Source: Vicinamibacteria bacterium (GTDB lineage Bacteria > Acidobacteriota > Vicinamibacteria > Fen-336 > JAGNNV01). From it: a DNA stretch of 56,982 nucleotides. The notes below the pieces were generated by a model. It was not told where the DNA came from and made no database searches. It saw only the letters and a list, made by a program, of their open reading frames with translations. Positions 35,669 through 43,685 of this stretch are shown one piece after another. The stretch covers positions 1 through 56,982 of the forward strand of contig JAIBCN010000058.1 in assembly GCA_019694155.1 (NCBI GenBank), in the 5' to 3' direction. Numbering within the stretch: the stretch's first letter is position 1; each line of letters begins with the position of its first letter. Made by a program: the position numbers and the translations under genes.

Positions 35669-36354
35669 CTCGGCGAAGGACCACCGGGGCGGGCCGCGCC
35701 GGTCACCACGACCTTGAGCAGTGCGCCATCCTTGCCGAAGGTCATGTGGAGGTTCGACGTCCCATCCTCATCGGTGTCGAAGTCCTCGCTGCTCAGATAG
35801 CCCAAACGGAAGTCCTGGATTCGGTCAGGCTTGCCGTTCCCGTCGCTGTCGATGCGGACCGCCGTCAGTTTTCCGTGTTCGTAAATCTGGACGCGTTCGA
35901 AACGGCCGTCCTGATCCATGTCAGCTTCGACCCGGATCAGGACTCCCGCGCGGTCGTAGGTTGCGACCCGATCGGGGCGATCCCCGCTCGACGCGGTCGC
36001 GGAGCGCAGTCGCTGGCCCTCTGAGCCGAAGGTCTCCCAACGGTCCACCCTCCCGTCGAAGTCGGTGTCCGTCTCCTCGGTTCGCGCCCCGCCGAAGCCC
36101 TCGTAAGTGATGATTCGGTCCGAGATGCCGTCCTGGTTTCGATCCAGGACGTCCCGGATCATGGTGTGCGTCTTCATGTCGTAGGAGATCTGTTCGAAGG
36201 GAAGCGTGACCAGGCGAACCTCACGGCCGGTGGGATCGAGTTCGACGCGCCACAGTGGAAGATCGGCGAGCGACGAGCGCCGGCAAGCCCCGGCAGCCAG
36301 GGGAGCGAGGAGAAGCAACAGGCAGGCACGCGAGACTGCGCGATCCGTGACCAT
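35665..36354 (-). CDS. Lipoprotein with Asp-rich calcium-type repeats (copy 1)
   Basis: A 229-residue lipoprotein. The signal ends LAAGAC with lipidated C24. The mature part has repeated Dx[DN]xDGxxDR loops (DRNQDGISDR, DTDFDGRVDR, DMDQDGRFER, DSDGNGKPDR, DTDEDGTSN) like EF-hand or thrombospondin type-3 calcium loops, embedded in short beta units. The paralogue at 45027-45674 shares DFRLGYLSSEDFDTDEDG-like sequence. It is cotranscribed with the ligase-like gene. TAAGAT (36362-36367, minus) lies seven bases before the ATG, suggesting a leaderless mRNA. Function unknown; a glycan-binding or structural role is guessed. Confidence 0.75.
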   Translation of the reverse strand: MVTDRAVSRACLLLLLAPLAAGACRRSSLADLPLWRVELDPTGREVRLVTLPFEQISYDMKTHTMIRDVLDRNQDGISDRIITYEGFGGARTEETDTDFDGRVDRWETFGSEGQRLRSATASSGDRPDRVATYDRAGVLIRVEADMDQDGRFERVQIYEHGKLTAVRIDSDGNGKPDRIQDFRLGYLSSEDFDTDEDGTSNLHMTFGKDGALLKVVVTGAARPGGPSPR

Positions 36355-36475
36355 CCCGGGAATCTTATGCGTGCCGGGCGGGTTCGGAATGGGCGGCTTT
36401 CGGTCGCGGGCAAAGGTGGGGCTAGACTGTCGATCCGAGTCGAAGTCGACTCAACCACGAAAGTTGGAGGCGTCT

Positions 36476-36778
36476 ATGGCTGATCAAGATAATTCGTCCA
36501 CCTCGGGTGTGCTGCTGTCTTTCATCGTCGGCGGACTCGCGGGCGCGGCGCTCGCAATCCTGTTCGCTCCCCGCGCGGGCAAGGAGACGAGGGAGATGAT
36601 CGCTGACCGGGTCAAGGACGGACTGGCCCGCGGGCGGGACCTCAAAGACGAAGTGGTGAGCCGGTCTCAGCACCTGCGCGACGAGGCGGTCGACTTTCTC
36701 GAAGAGCGGAAGGAGCGCCTGGGATCGGCGATCGAGGCAGGGCAGCAGGCCTATCGCGAGGCGCGTGACCGCACCTGA
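36476..36778 (+). CDS. YtxH-domain protein
   Basis: A 100-residue protein from ATG 36476, with GGAGG six bases upstream. The YtxH signature is seen: a hydrophobic segment (VLLSFIVGGLAGAALAILFAP) followed by RAGKETREMI and a charged amphipathic helix to the end. It is probably membrane-associated and stress-related by family. It is followed by a DUF948-like gene, the same pairing as ytxG-ytxH in Bacillus. Confidence 0.85.
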   Translation: MADQDNSSTSGVLLSFIVGGLAGAALAILFAPRAGKETREMIADRVKDGLARGRDLKDEVVSRSQHLRDEAVDFLEERKERLGSAIEAGQQAYREARDRT

Positions 36779-36837
36779 TTCCCGCAACCCTGGTTCCAAG
36801 TCGTCCGAAACGTTGATCCTCGCGAGGCTTCGCATCG

Positions 36838-37287
36838 ATGAATGAGTGGGCCGTTTTCTTCCTGGGCGTCATCGCACTCGCCGCGGTGGTGCAGTGCGCT
36901 TTCGTGGTGGTGGCTGCGCTCCACGTCCGCCGCGGCGGGGAAGAGGTCAGCAGCCTGTGCCGGCGATTCGACGCCGAAATCAAGCCGACCCTGGAAGATC
37001 TCCGAAAAGGTGCCGCGAATCTGCGCGCGATCTCCGACTCCGGCCGCGACCAGGCGGCGCGGGTGGAGGCTCTTCTCGCAACCACGCTGGAGAGCGTCGA
37101 GACCACCATCGAGAATGTGCGAACGCTGGTGATCAAGCCCCTCGCCTCGATCTCCGAGTTCTCCTCGTTCTGGAGCGGGTTGCGGCGAGGCCTCGAGACC
37201 TACCGGGGGGCGGAGCCGAGGAAGCGAACCGCCGGAGTTTCGAGACCGCGGAGCGAGGACTCCGACGAGCACATGTTCATCGGTTGA
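36838..37287 (+). CDS. DUF948-like membrane-anchored protein
   Basis: A 149-residue protein with one N-terminal TM segment (about 5-27) followed by a long amphipathic helix (about 35-115) and a basic tail. This is the layout of DUF948/YtxG proteins. It follows the YtxH gene by 59 bases on the same strand. The pair may organise or protect the membrane; no enzymatic motif is seen. The family call rests on layout and neighbour, not on a strong motif. Confidence 0.65.
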   Translation: MNEWAVFFLGVIALAAVVQCAFVVVAALHVRRGGEEVSSLCRRFDAEIKPTLEDLRKGAANLRAISDSGRDQAARVEALLATTLESVETTIENVRTLVIKPLASISEFSSFWSGLRRGLETYRGAEPRKRTAGVSRPRSEDSDEHMFIG

Positions 37288-37315
37288 GTCGCGCCGACAG
37301 TTCCAGGAAGCTGAG

Positions 37316-37981
37316 ATGCCCAAGACCCGACGCATCGATGAGTTTGTTGAGTTGCTCCGGGGGTTCACTCCTGAGACCCTGACCAGTGGATCGGTTCTCG
37401 AGATCTGCCAGGACACCGACCTCGACGATGCCTCGCTCGCACGCTACGTCCACTGGAACGACGCCCTCTATACGCGGAACCTGATCTATCGGGACGACCT
37501 CTTCGAGATCATGGCGGTCTGCTGGCAGAAAGGCCAGAAGACGGTGCTCCACACGCACAACGGCCAGCTCGGCTGGATGATGGTGAATCGCGGGATCGCC
37601 GAAGTGACGAACTTCAAGTGGCAGGGATGCAACGCGCCGGAGGGCCAGAACCAGGGTGGGCTCGACTGCGTCGCCGGCGCCACCGAGATTCGGCTCTCGC
37701 GAGAGCACGTGGAGACTTGCGGCCGGGGCGGTCAGGTGAACGCCATTGATCGGGAGAGAACCATCCACCAGGTTGCGGTGGTGGGCGACGAGCCCGTGGT
37801 ATCGGTCCACATTTACTCGCGGCCTATCGATTCCTGCGTGGCCTTCGATCTCGAGGCGCCCCGCTGCTACCGCCGCCAGCTCCGCTACTACAGCAAGTTC
37901 GGCGACGTGGTCATGACGCCCGCGGACGTCCAGTCGCTCACCGCGCCGGGCCGGTCTCCCGCGCCCCCGCGCCAGTCGTGA
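37316..37981 (+). CDS. Cysteine dioxygenase-family protein
   Basis: Cupin enzyme that oxidises cysteine to cysteine sulfinate. It has 221 residues. Iron ligands are H79 and H81 (LHTHNG) and H151 (TIHQVAV). H165 and Y167 (SVHIYSRP) match the active-site His and Tyr. G86 stands where mammalian enzymes have Cys93, so the Cys-Tyr crosslink cannot form, as in most bacterial members. Other thiol dioxygenases of the family are possible. It stands between envelope genes and XdhC, 11 bases before the latter. Confidence 0.85.
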   Translation: MPKTRRIDEFVELLRGFTPETLTSGSVLEICQDTDLDDASLARYVHWNDALYTRNLIYRDDLFEIMAVCWQKGQKTVLHTHNGQLGWMMVNRGIAEVTNFKWQGCNAPEGQNQGGLDCVAGATEIRLSREHVETCGRGGQVNAIDRERTIHQVAVVGDEPVVSVHIYSRPIDSCVAFDLEAPRCYRRQLRYYSKFGDVVMTPADVQSLTAPGRSPAPPRQS

Positions 37982-37991
37982 CTCGCAGCCG

Positions 37992-38897
37992 ATGACCGGA
38001 GAGGAAGGCACTCGTCAGGCGGGCGCCCCGAGGGTGCGGGGGGCAGAACTGCTGGCCCTCGCGGCGCGATGCATAGAGAGCGATGTCCCGGCCGCGCTCG
38101 TGACGGTGGTGGGCGCCCAGGGGTCGACGCCGCAACGGCCGGGTGCCCGGATGCTCGTCCTCGGTGACGGCTCGGTGCACGGGACGATCGGTGGGGGATG
38201 CGTGGAGGCCGAGATGACCCGGCGCGCCCGCGTCGCACTCGAAAACGGCCGGCCGGTGCTTACGACCTACGATCTCACCCCCGAGCAGGCTGGCGACGAG
38301 GGGCTCGTCTGCGGAGGCCGGATGGAAGTGTTCATCGAACCCCTCGAAGCCACTCCGGATCTGGCGATTCTTGGGGCGGGGCATGTGGCCCGCCCGTTGT
38401 GCGCCCTTGCGGCTACTGCCGGCTTTCGGGTTTCCGTCTTGGACGATCGCGACAGGTACGCCACGGAGGCGCGGTTCCCCGAGGCCGTCCGCGTGGTCGT
38501 GGCGCCCTTCGAGACGGCCGCCGAAGCGCTGCGCCTGACTCCTCGCTCCTTTGTCCTCGTGGTGACCCGCGGGCACCGCGGTGACGCCACCGCGATCGCG
38601 TCGTGTCTTCCCCGAAAGCCGCGCTTCCTCGGGCTGCTTGGATCGCGCGCGAAAATGGTCCACGTCCTCACGGATCTCGCCGAGCGAGGCTTCTCGTCCG
38701 AGGACCTGGCGCGGGTCGAGACGCCGGTCGGCGTCGAGATCGGCGCGGAGACCCCGGAAGAGATCGCCGTCAGCATCGTGGCCCGGATGATCGCGGTTCG
38801 ACGGGGCGTGGGCGTCGACGACATCCGGCCCATGGGCGCAGCACTGCCGGGGCGGCTCGGTCGGATTCCCGCAGCCGAGTTGGAGTCCCGAAGGTAG
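37992..38897 (+). CDS. XdhC/CoxI-family molybdenum-enzyme maturation protein
   Basis: Members insert sulfurated molybdenum cofactor into xanthine or carbon-monoxide dehydrogenases. It has 301 residues. The N-terminal XdhC/CoxI domain has VVGAQGSTPQRPGARMLV and GTIGGGCVEAE. The C-terminal Rossmann domain has AILGAGHVARPLCALA and LGLLGSRAKMVHVL. No molybdenum hydroxylase is encoded in this window, so its partner is elsewhere. It is 11 bases after the cysteine dioxygenase gene. Confidence 0.9.
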   Translation: MTGEEGTRQAGAPRVRGAELLALAARCIESDVPAALVTVVGAQGSTPQRPGARMLVLGDGSVHGTIGGGCVEAEMTRRARVALENGRPVLTTYDLTPEQAGDEGLVCGGRMEVFIEPLEATPDLAILGAGHVARPLCALAATAGFRVSVLDDRDRYATEARFPEAVRVVVAPFETAAEALRLTPRSFVLVVTRGHRGDATAIASCLPRKPRFLGLLGSRAKMVHVLTDLAERGFSSEDLARVETPVGVEIGAETPEEIAVSIVARMIAVRRGVGVDDIRPMGAALPGRLGRIPAAELESRR

Positions 38898-38995
38898 TCC
38901 GGCTGCCCAAAGGGCTGGACGCCGTCCCCCCCACGGAAGGGACGCGTTTTGCGCTAGTTGACGCGATAGCGAGTCCCCAAGGAGAATACGGGTTG

Positions 38996-39889
38996 ATGAA
39001 GCGGCCTTCTTCGTTCACGGCATTGCTATGCCTGTTTCTCGCCCATGGGACGGGGGCGCAGACGGCCGACTCGTCGGCCCTCCGGGCGGCGGACGTGATC
39101 GACGTCGTGGTTCTGGGCCAGCCCACGCTCTCGGGGGATTTCACTCTCGACAAGGACGGTGTGATCAGCTATCCGCTGATTGGCCGCGTCGAGGCGGCGG
39201 GCCTATCACCCGGGGACCTCGCGAAGAAGCTCCAGGGCCTTCTGGGCGCGGGTTTCATCAAGCGTCCGGAGGTGTCGGTGCGGGTGAAGGAGTACCGCTC
39301 GAGGCCCGTTCTCGTTCTGGGGGAGGTGCTGAAGCCCGGGATCTATTCACTGAAGGGCGACCGCTCGGTCCTTACCACGCTGTCCGACGCCGGCGGACTC
39401 ACCTCGAACGCCGGGCACGAGTTCCTGGTGGCCCGGCCACCCGAGGGAAGTGAGAGCGCGGCCATTGAACAGTTTTCCTCGATGCCCCTGGTTCCGGGCC
39501 TGTCGGACGCCGTTCGCCTTCCCGATGCCGACTCTCTTCCGCCCGGAGCGATCGCGGGATCCGATGTGTTTCGGGCGAGTTTCCGGGAATTGATGAAGGG
39601 CAATGCCGAACAGAACGTGATTCTCGAGGGCGGCGACATCGTCTACGTCCCGAAAGCGGCTCAGATCTTCGTCACCGGGCAGGCCGCCCGGCCCGCTGCA
39701 TTCAAGTACGTAGATGGAATGACGGTCCAGGACGCTCTTCAACTGGCCGGCGGGATCTCGGATCGCGGCTCCATCAAACGGCTGAAGATCATCCGCTTCG
39801 AGGCAGGCAAGCGCAAGGAGGTCAAGGCGGAGCTCACCGACCTTCTCAAGCCGGGCGACACACTGAACGTGGGCGAGAGGTTCTTCTGA
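38996..39889 (+). CDS. Wza-like polysaccharide export protein
   Basis: Periplasmic/outer-membrane component of a polysaccharide export channel, 297 residues with a signal peptide (about 1-22). The Poly_export domain is DVIDVVVLGQPTLSGDFTLDKDG (split here: DVIDVVVLGQP, then LDKDGVISYPLIG), followed by two SLBB-type domains (RPVLVLGEVLKPGIYSL and QIFVTGQAARPAAFKY). No lipobox cysteine is seen, unlike E. coli Wza. AAGGAG at 38979 serves ATG 38996; an in-frame TTG three bases earlier is possible. It pairs with the Wzc-like gene 40 bases on. Confidence 0.9.
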   Translation: MKRPSSFTALLCLFLAHGTGAQTADSSALRAADVIDVVVLGQPTLSGDFTLDKDGVISYPLIGRVEAAGLSPGDLAKKLQGLLGAGFIKRPEVSVRVKEYRSRPVLVLGEVLKPGIYSLKGDRSVLTTLSDAGGLTSNAGHEFLVARPPEGSESAAIEQFSSMPLVPGLSDAVRLPDADSLPPGAIAGSDVFRASFRELMKGNAEQNVILEGGDIVYVPKAAQIFVTGQAARPAAFKYVDGMTVQDALQLAGGISDRGSIKRLKIIRFEAGKRKEVKAELTDLLKPGDTLNVGERFF

Positions 39890-39929
39890 CGCGGCCTGGC
39901 ATGCACTATCTCATTTGTCGGAGGGTCGA

Positions 39930-42200
39930 TTGAGTTCGGCCGGCGGCGTCTTGCGGGTGGTCCCTCCTCCGCCGGAGGATCGCCGTCCCTTGGGGCCCGA
40001 CATGCAGCCGCCCACGGAAGCGGCCTCCGAGTGGGTTCGCTTCACTCACTCCCTCTGGCACAGCCGGTGGCTGATTGTCGCCTGCGTGATCGTGTCGATG
40101 GTTCTGGCCACGGCCTACAACTACACGGCGCGCCCGCGCTACGAGGCAGTGGCCCAGATCGAGATCCGAAAGACCCGCCCCGACCTCACACCCGGCAAGG
40201 ACATCGTGGAGGCCGTGACGCCCGAGTGGATCGAGACCCAGTATCGGATGCTGGTGGGCAAGTCGCTCATCACCAAGGTGGTGGAGCGCTACGACTTCAC
40301 GAGCTCGCCGGAGCTCGGTGCCGGGCCGATGCGCTCTCCCATTGAGCTGGTTCGCACCAAGCTGTTCGGGAGGGCGACTGAAGACTTCGGCCCCGGGATT
40401 CCCGTGGCCCCCGCCGTGGCGGCATTCCGGTCCCGGGTGACGGTGCGCCCCATCCCGAGGACCAGCCTAGTGGACCTCGTCTTTCGCGCCTACGACCCGC
40501 GTTTCGCGGCGATGGCGGCGAACGGCCTCGCGCAGACCTACGTCGACGAGTCGAAGTCCGATCGATCCGACCAGTCGACCGAAGCCACCAAGTGGCTCGA
40601 GGCACGCCTGCAGGCGGAACAGGAGCAGGCCAAGTCCTCCTTCGAGGCGCTGCGTTCCTACGAAGAACGAAGCGGGAGCTCGAACCTCGAGGCGCGTCAG
40701 AGACTGGTGGAAGCAAAGCTTCAGCAGGCGAGCACGCAGTTGTTGCAGGCGAGAAGCGAGAAGGCCTCGAAGAAGGCCTACCTGGATCAGCTCCGGGGCA
40801 TGAGCGCCTCCGAGCTTCTGACGCTTCCGGAGCTCGCCGCGAGCCAGTCGTTCCAGGCCATGAGGAAGGATCTCGTCGATACCGAACTCCGAAAGGCTGA
40901 ACTGGACCAAAGCCTGGGCCCGAAGCACCCGGACGTTGTCGGGCTCCAGAATCGGATCCAGTCCATCCGCGCCGCCCTTACCAATGAGGCTCGCGGCGTG
41001 GTCCGGGCGGTCGAGGCGGCCTACGAGGCGGCCTCCCGGCAGGAGAGCGTGCTCGCCGGGTCTGTGGCGGCAGCGCAGGCGGAGATGTCCGCACTCCGCG
41101 ACAAGTCACCCGAGTATCAGACACTGAAGCGGGATGCCGATACCTCCAATGAGATCGCCCAGGCCCTCGCCCGCCGCGGCAAGGAAGCCAGCGTCGAAAG
41201 CGCGGTGAACGACCGGACGGTCCGGCTGATCGAACCGGCCGAGGTCCCGCAGGCGCCGGTCTTCCCGGACCGCACCGGGAATCTGCAGATCGCATTTCTC
41301 GTGGGCCTCGCTACCGGTGTCCTTCTCGTAGCCGCCAAGGAGAGGCTCGACACCACATTGAAGACTCCCGACGACATTCGCGAGTCACTGCGGGTGCCCT
41401 TCCTGGGATTCGTGCCGGATTTGAGCACCGTATCCGAGGTCGTCATGAAGCACAATCTCAACGCGATCCGGTCGCCCACGTCGCCTCTGTCCGAGTCATA
41501 CAGAGTGATCCGGACGAACGTGATGGCGACCGCCACCGCGGCGAACGCGCGTGTGCTTCTGGTGACAAGCATTCACCCCGGGGAAGGGAAGTCGACCACG
41601 GCTTTGAACCTCGCCGCGGCGATCGCTCAGACCGGGGCCACCGCCATTCTCGTGGACTCCGACCTGCGGCGTCCGACCGTGCACTCGAACCTCAGCATTC
41701 CCAGGAGCCCGGGAATGCGCGACATTCTGGCCAGGAACGCTGCCTACCGTGACGTCGTGCGCCAGGGGCCTATTCCGGGGCTTTCAGCGCTGACCTCCGG
41801 GGCCACTCCCGACAATCCCGCGGAGCTGATGGGCTGCGAGGAAATGCGCATCCTGTTGAAGGACCTCGCGGGGAGCTACGACTGGGTGATCGTGGACGCG
41901 CCGCCGGTGGGCGGAATGGCGGACGCGCTCATCATCGGCGGCGTGGTCGACGGAATCGTGCTGGTGGTGGAGGGCGATCGGACCACCAAGGCGGTGGCGG
42001 TTGATGGCGTCGCGCAGCTCACTTCGGTCGGAGGCCGGGTCATGGGCGCCATCCTCAATCGCGTGGATGTGAAGCGCAACGCGTACTACCTCTCTCGATA
42101 CGCGACCGGCTACTACGGCGGCTATGGTTACTACGGCGCGGTGTATTCCAGGTACGCGCCCGGCTCCAGACCCGGGGGCGAGGGGCGTCGGGAAAAATAG
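39930..42200 (+). CDS. Wzc-like polysaccharide co-polymerase and BY-kinase
   Basis: Controls chain length and export with its Wza partner. TTG 39930 is chosen because GGAGGG lies four bases upstream; 756 residues. The N-terminal Wzz domain has TM1 (about 50-70) and the long periplasmic coiled coil (about 190-440) ends at TM2 (about 455). The cytoplasmic kinase has Walker A PGEGKSTTA, Walker A' LVDSDLRRPT and Walker B WVIVDAPP. The C-terminus has a cluster of about ten tyrosines (from NAYYLSRY to YSRY), the usual autophosphorylation tail. Confidence 0.93.
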   Translation: MSSAGGVLRVVPPPPEDRRPLGPDMQPPTEAASEWVRFTHSLWHSRWLIVACVIVSMVLATAYNYTARPRYEAVAQIEIRKTRPDLTPGKDIVEAVTPEWIETQYRMLVGKSLITKVVERYDFTSSPELGAGPMRSPIELVRTKLFGRATEDFGPGIPVAPAVAAFRSRVTVRPIPRTSLVDLVFRAYDPRFAAMAANGLAQTYVDESKSDRSDQSTEATKWLEARLQAEQEQAKSSFEALRSYEERSGSSNLEARQRLVEAKLQQASTQLLQARSEKASKKAYLDQLRGMSASELLTLPELAASQSFQAMRKDLVDTELRKAELDQSLGPKHPDVVGLQNRIQSIRAALTNEARGVVRAVEAAYEAASRQESVLAGSVAAAQAEMSALRDKSPEYQTLKRDADTSNEIAQALARRGKEASVESAVNDRTVRLIEPAEVPQAPVFPDRTGNLQIAFLVGLATGVLLVAAKERLDTTLKTPDDIRESLRVPFLGFVPDLSTVSEVVMKHNLNAIRSPTSPLSESYRVIRTNVMATATAANARVLLVTSIHPGEGKSTTALNLAAAIAQTGATAILVDSDLRRPTVHSNLSIPRSPGMRDILARNAAYRDVVRQGPIPGLSALTSGATPDNPAELMGCEEMRILLKDLAGSYDWVIVDAPPVGGMADALIIGGVVDGIVLVVEGDRTTKAVAVDGVAQLTSVGGRVMGAILNRVDVKRNAYYLSRYATGYYGGYGYYGAVYSRYAPGSRPGGEGRREK

Positions 42201-42223
42201 CGAACATCCCTTGCTTGAACGAG

Positions 42224-42256
42224 TTGACATCGTGTAGCCTCGCTACATCCTGTAGC
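42224..42256 (+). promoter_or_regulatory. Promoter -35 with TGTAGC operator-like repeats
   Basis: A perfect TTGACA (42224-42229) is followed by TGTAGC-CTC-GCTACA (42233-42247), a perfect inverted repeat, and a third TGTAGC (42251-42256). The -10 is weak (CATCCT at 16 bp). The repeats cover the expected promoter core, so a regulator site is likely. It precedes the second secreted-protein gene. Confidence 0.5.
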
Positions 42257-42307
42257 TGTTCTTCGTTGTGTCGCAATTTGTCCGGGCCTATCCAGAGGGT
42301 TGAAACT

Positions 42308-43585
42308 TTGACGACCAAGAAATTCCTAGGAGTCTTTCTCTCCTTCGCCATTGCCGTACCGTCGAACGCCACTGTGACCACGAACGGCACGGTGAGGGGA
42401 ACAGTCTCGCTCGCTGGGCGCGGTATCGAGGGGCTTGCTCTCACCTTGGTGAACGTCGAGACCGGGAAGTCTTTCGCCGTGGTCTCGAGCGCGGACGGGA
42501 GCTTCACGGCCACGCTTCCCGCGGGTTCCTACGTGTTCTCGAGCCCTGGGCGTGCGGGCGTTTCGATTTCGCGTGCTCCGTTGTCAGTGGATGTGGTTTC
42601 CGGCAAGGTCGCGTCGGCGAACGTCGAGGTTGCTACCCTCGCCGCACAGACCGGGGGCACGGTTCCGACCGGAACCGCGAAGATCACCCACGACGCCGCG
42701 GATTGCATCACCGAGGGCGAGTTCACTCTGGTCGAGGCGATCTTCGAACCGCTGTCTTCGGTGGTGAACGGCCGCCTGTACTTCCAATCGAACCTGAGCC
42801 CCGAGTGGTTCTACACGGAGTTCGAGAAGATCGAGCCTGCCGTCGCGGGAGGGCCCACCCACCGCGCCTTCATTCCCAAGGTGAACAAGGACGGCGGCAT
42901 CGAGACGATCACGTATTACCTTCAGGTGACGTCATCGGATTTCGCGGAGACCAAGTCACCGGAAAAGACCGTGAAGGTTGTTTCGGGGGCGGATGCCTGC
43001 GCCGGCAAGCTGGCAGCCATTGGCACACCTGACGGCCCAGTCTCGGTTCTCTCGGCCTCCGGCGCGGCCGCCGGCGCCCTCCTCACCGGTTTTGGAGGAG
43101 TGGCAGGTGTGGGTCTGGGAGTGGCGGCGATCGTGGCGATCGTCGCTGGCGTGGTCGTCGGGGGCGTCGTAGTCCAGCAGGCGGTAAAGAATGACGCCAC
43201 GCCAACGCCGACGACCACCCCGGTTCCGACGGTCAGTCCGACCGCGACGCCAAGCCCCACCCCTCCCGCCACTTGCACTTTGAACGTCATTGTCTCGCCC
43301 GACATCGCTGCCGATCCCTCGGTGGGCGGTCGCTTCTGCAGTGCCAGTGTCAGTTCCTCCATCGGCGGGAGCTTGGGAACCGTCAACGGGCAGCGGACCT
43401 TCACGGGCATCCCTTGCTCCGCGAGGATTGAGATTTCTGCTTACGCCGCTCCGCAGTCCTCGATCGCAAGCCCGCTCCCCGCTACGTGGTCGAACGCTTG
43501 CGGCGGTTCGGCGCTCGGCTCCCCCTGCGTGCTGAATCCGTTGACGTCGGATCGCGTCGTCGGTCTGACCTGCCAGACGCGCTAG
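42308..43585 (+). CDS. Secreted surface protein with carboxypeptidase-regulatory-like domain (copy 2)
   Basis: A 425-residue paralogue of the protein at 32704-34290. The TTG at 42308 (GAGGG about nine bases upstream) gives a clean signal peptide (MTTKKFLGVFLSFAIAVPSNA). Domain 1 has GIEGLALTLVNVETGKSF and LPAGSYVFSSPG; domain 2 has NGRLYFQSNLSPEWFYTEF. A strongly hydrophobic segment (about 285-310, VGLGVAAIVAIVAGVVVGGVVV) then precedes a short Thr/Pro linker and the Cys-containing C-terminal domain (TWSNACGGSALGSPCVL). The hydrophobic segment is much weaker in copy 1, so anchoring may differ. Confidence 0.75.
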   Translation: MTTKKFLGVFLSFAIAVPSNATVTTNGTVRGTVSLAGRGIEGLALTLVNVETGKSFAVVSSADGSFTATLPAGSYVFSSPGRAGVSISRAPLSVDVVSGKVASANVEVATLAAQTGGTVPTGTAKITHDAADCITEGEFTLVEAIFEPLSSVVNGRLYFQSNLSPEWFYTEFEKIEPAVAGGPTHRAFIPKVNKDGGIETITYYLQVTSSDFAETKSPEKTVKVVSGADACAGKLAAIGTPDGPVSVLSASGAAAGALLTGFGGVAGVGLGVAAIVAIVAGVVVGGVVVQQAVKNDATPTPTTTPVPTVSPTATPSPTPPATCTLNVIVSPDIAADPSVGGRFCSASVSSSIGGSLGTVNGQRTFTGIPCSARIEISAYAAPQSSIASPLPATWSNACGGSALGSPCVLNPLTSDRVVGLTCQTR

Positions 43586-43609
43586 GCGACCGGATTCGTT
43601 TCCGTGATT

Positions 43610-43644
43610 CGGGCCGGCCCGTGCAGGGTCGGCCCGTGTTGTTT
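43610..43644 (+). terminator. Rho-independent-type terminator after secreted protein copy 2
   Basis: CGGGCCG (43610-43616) pairs with CGGCCCG (43630-43636) and is followed by TGTTGTTT. The hairpin begins 24 bases after the stop codon. The T-tract is short and interrupted. Confidence 0.55.
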
Positions 43645-43685
43645 GGGGGAGGGTCAGTGCCCGGCCACTGGGGCCGTCAGCATCC

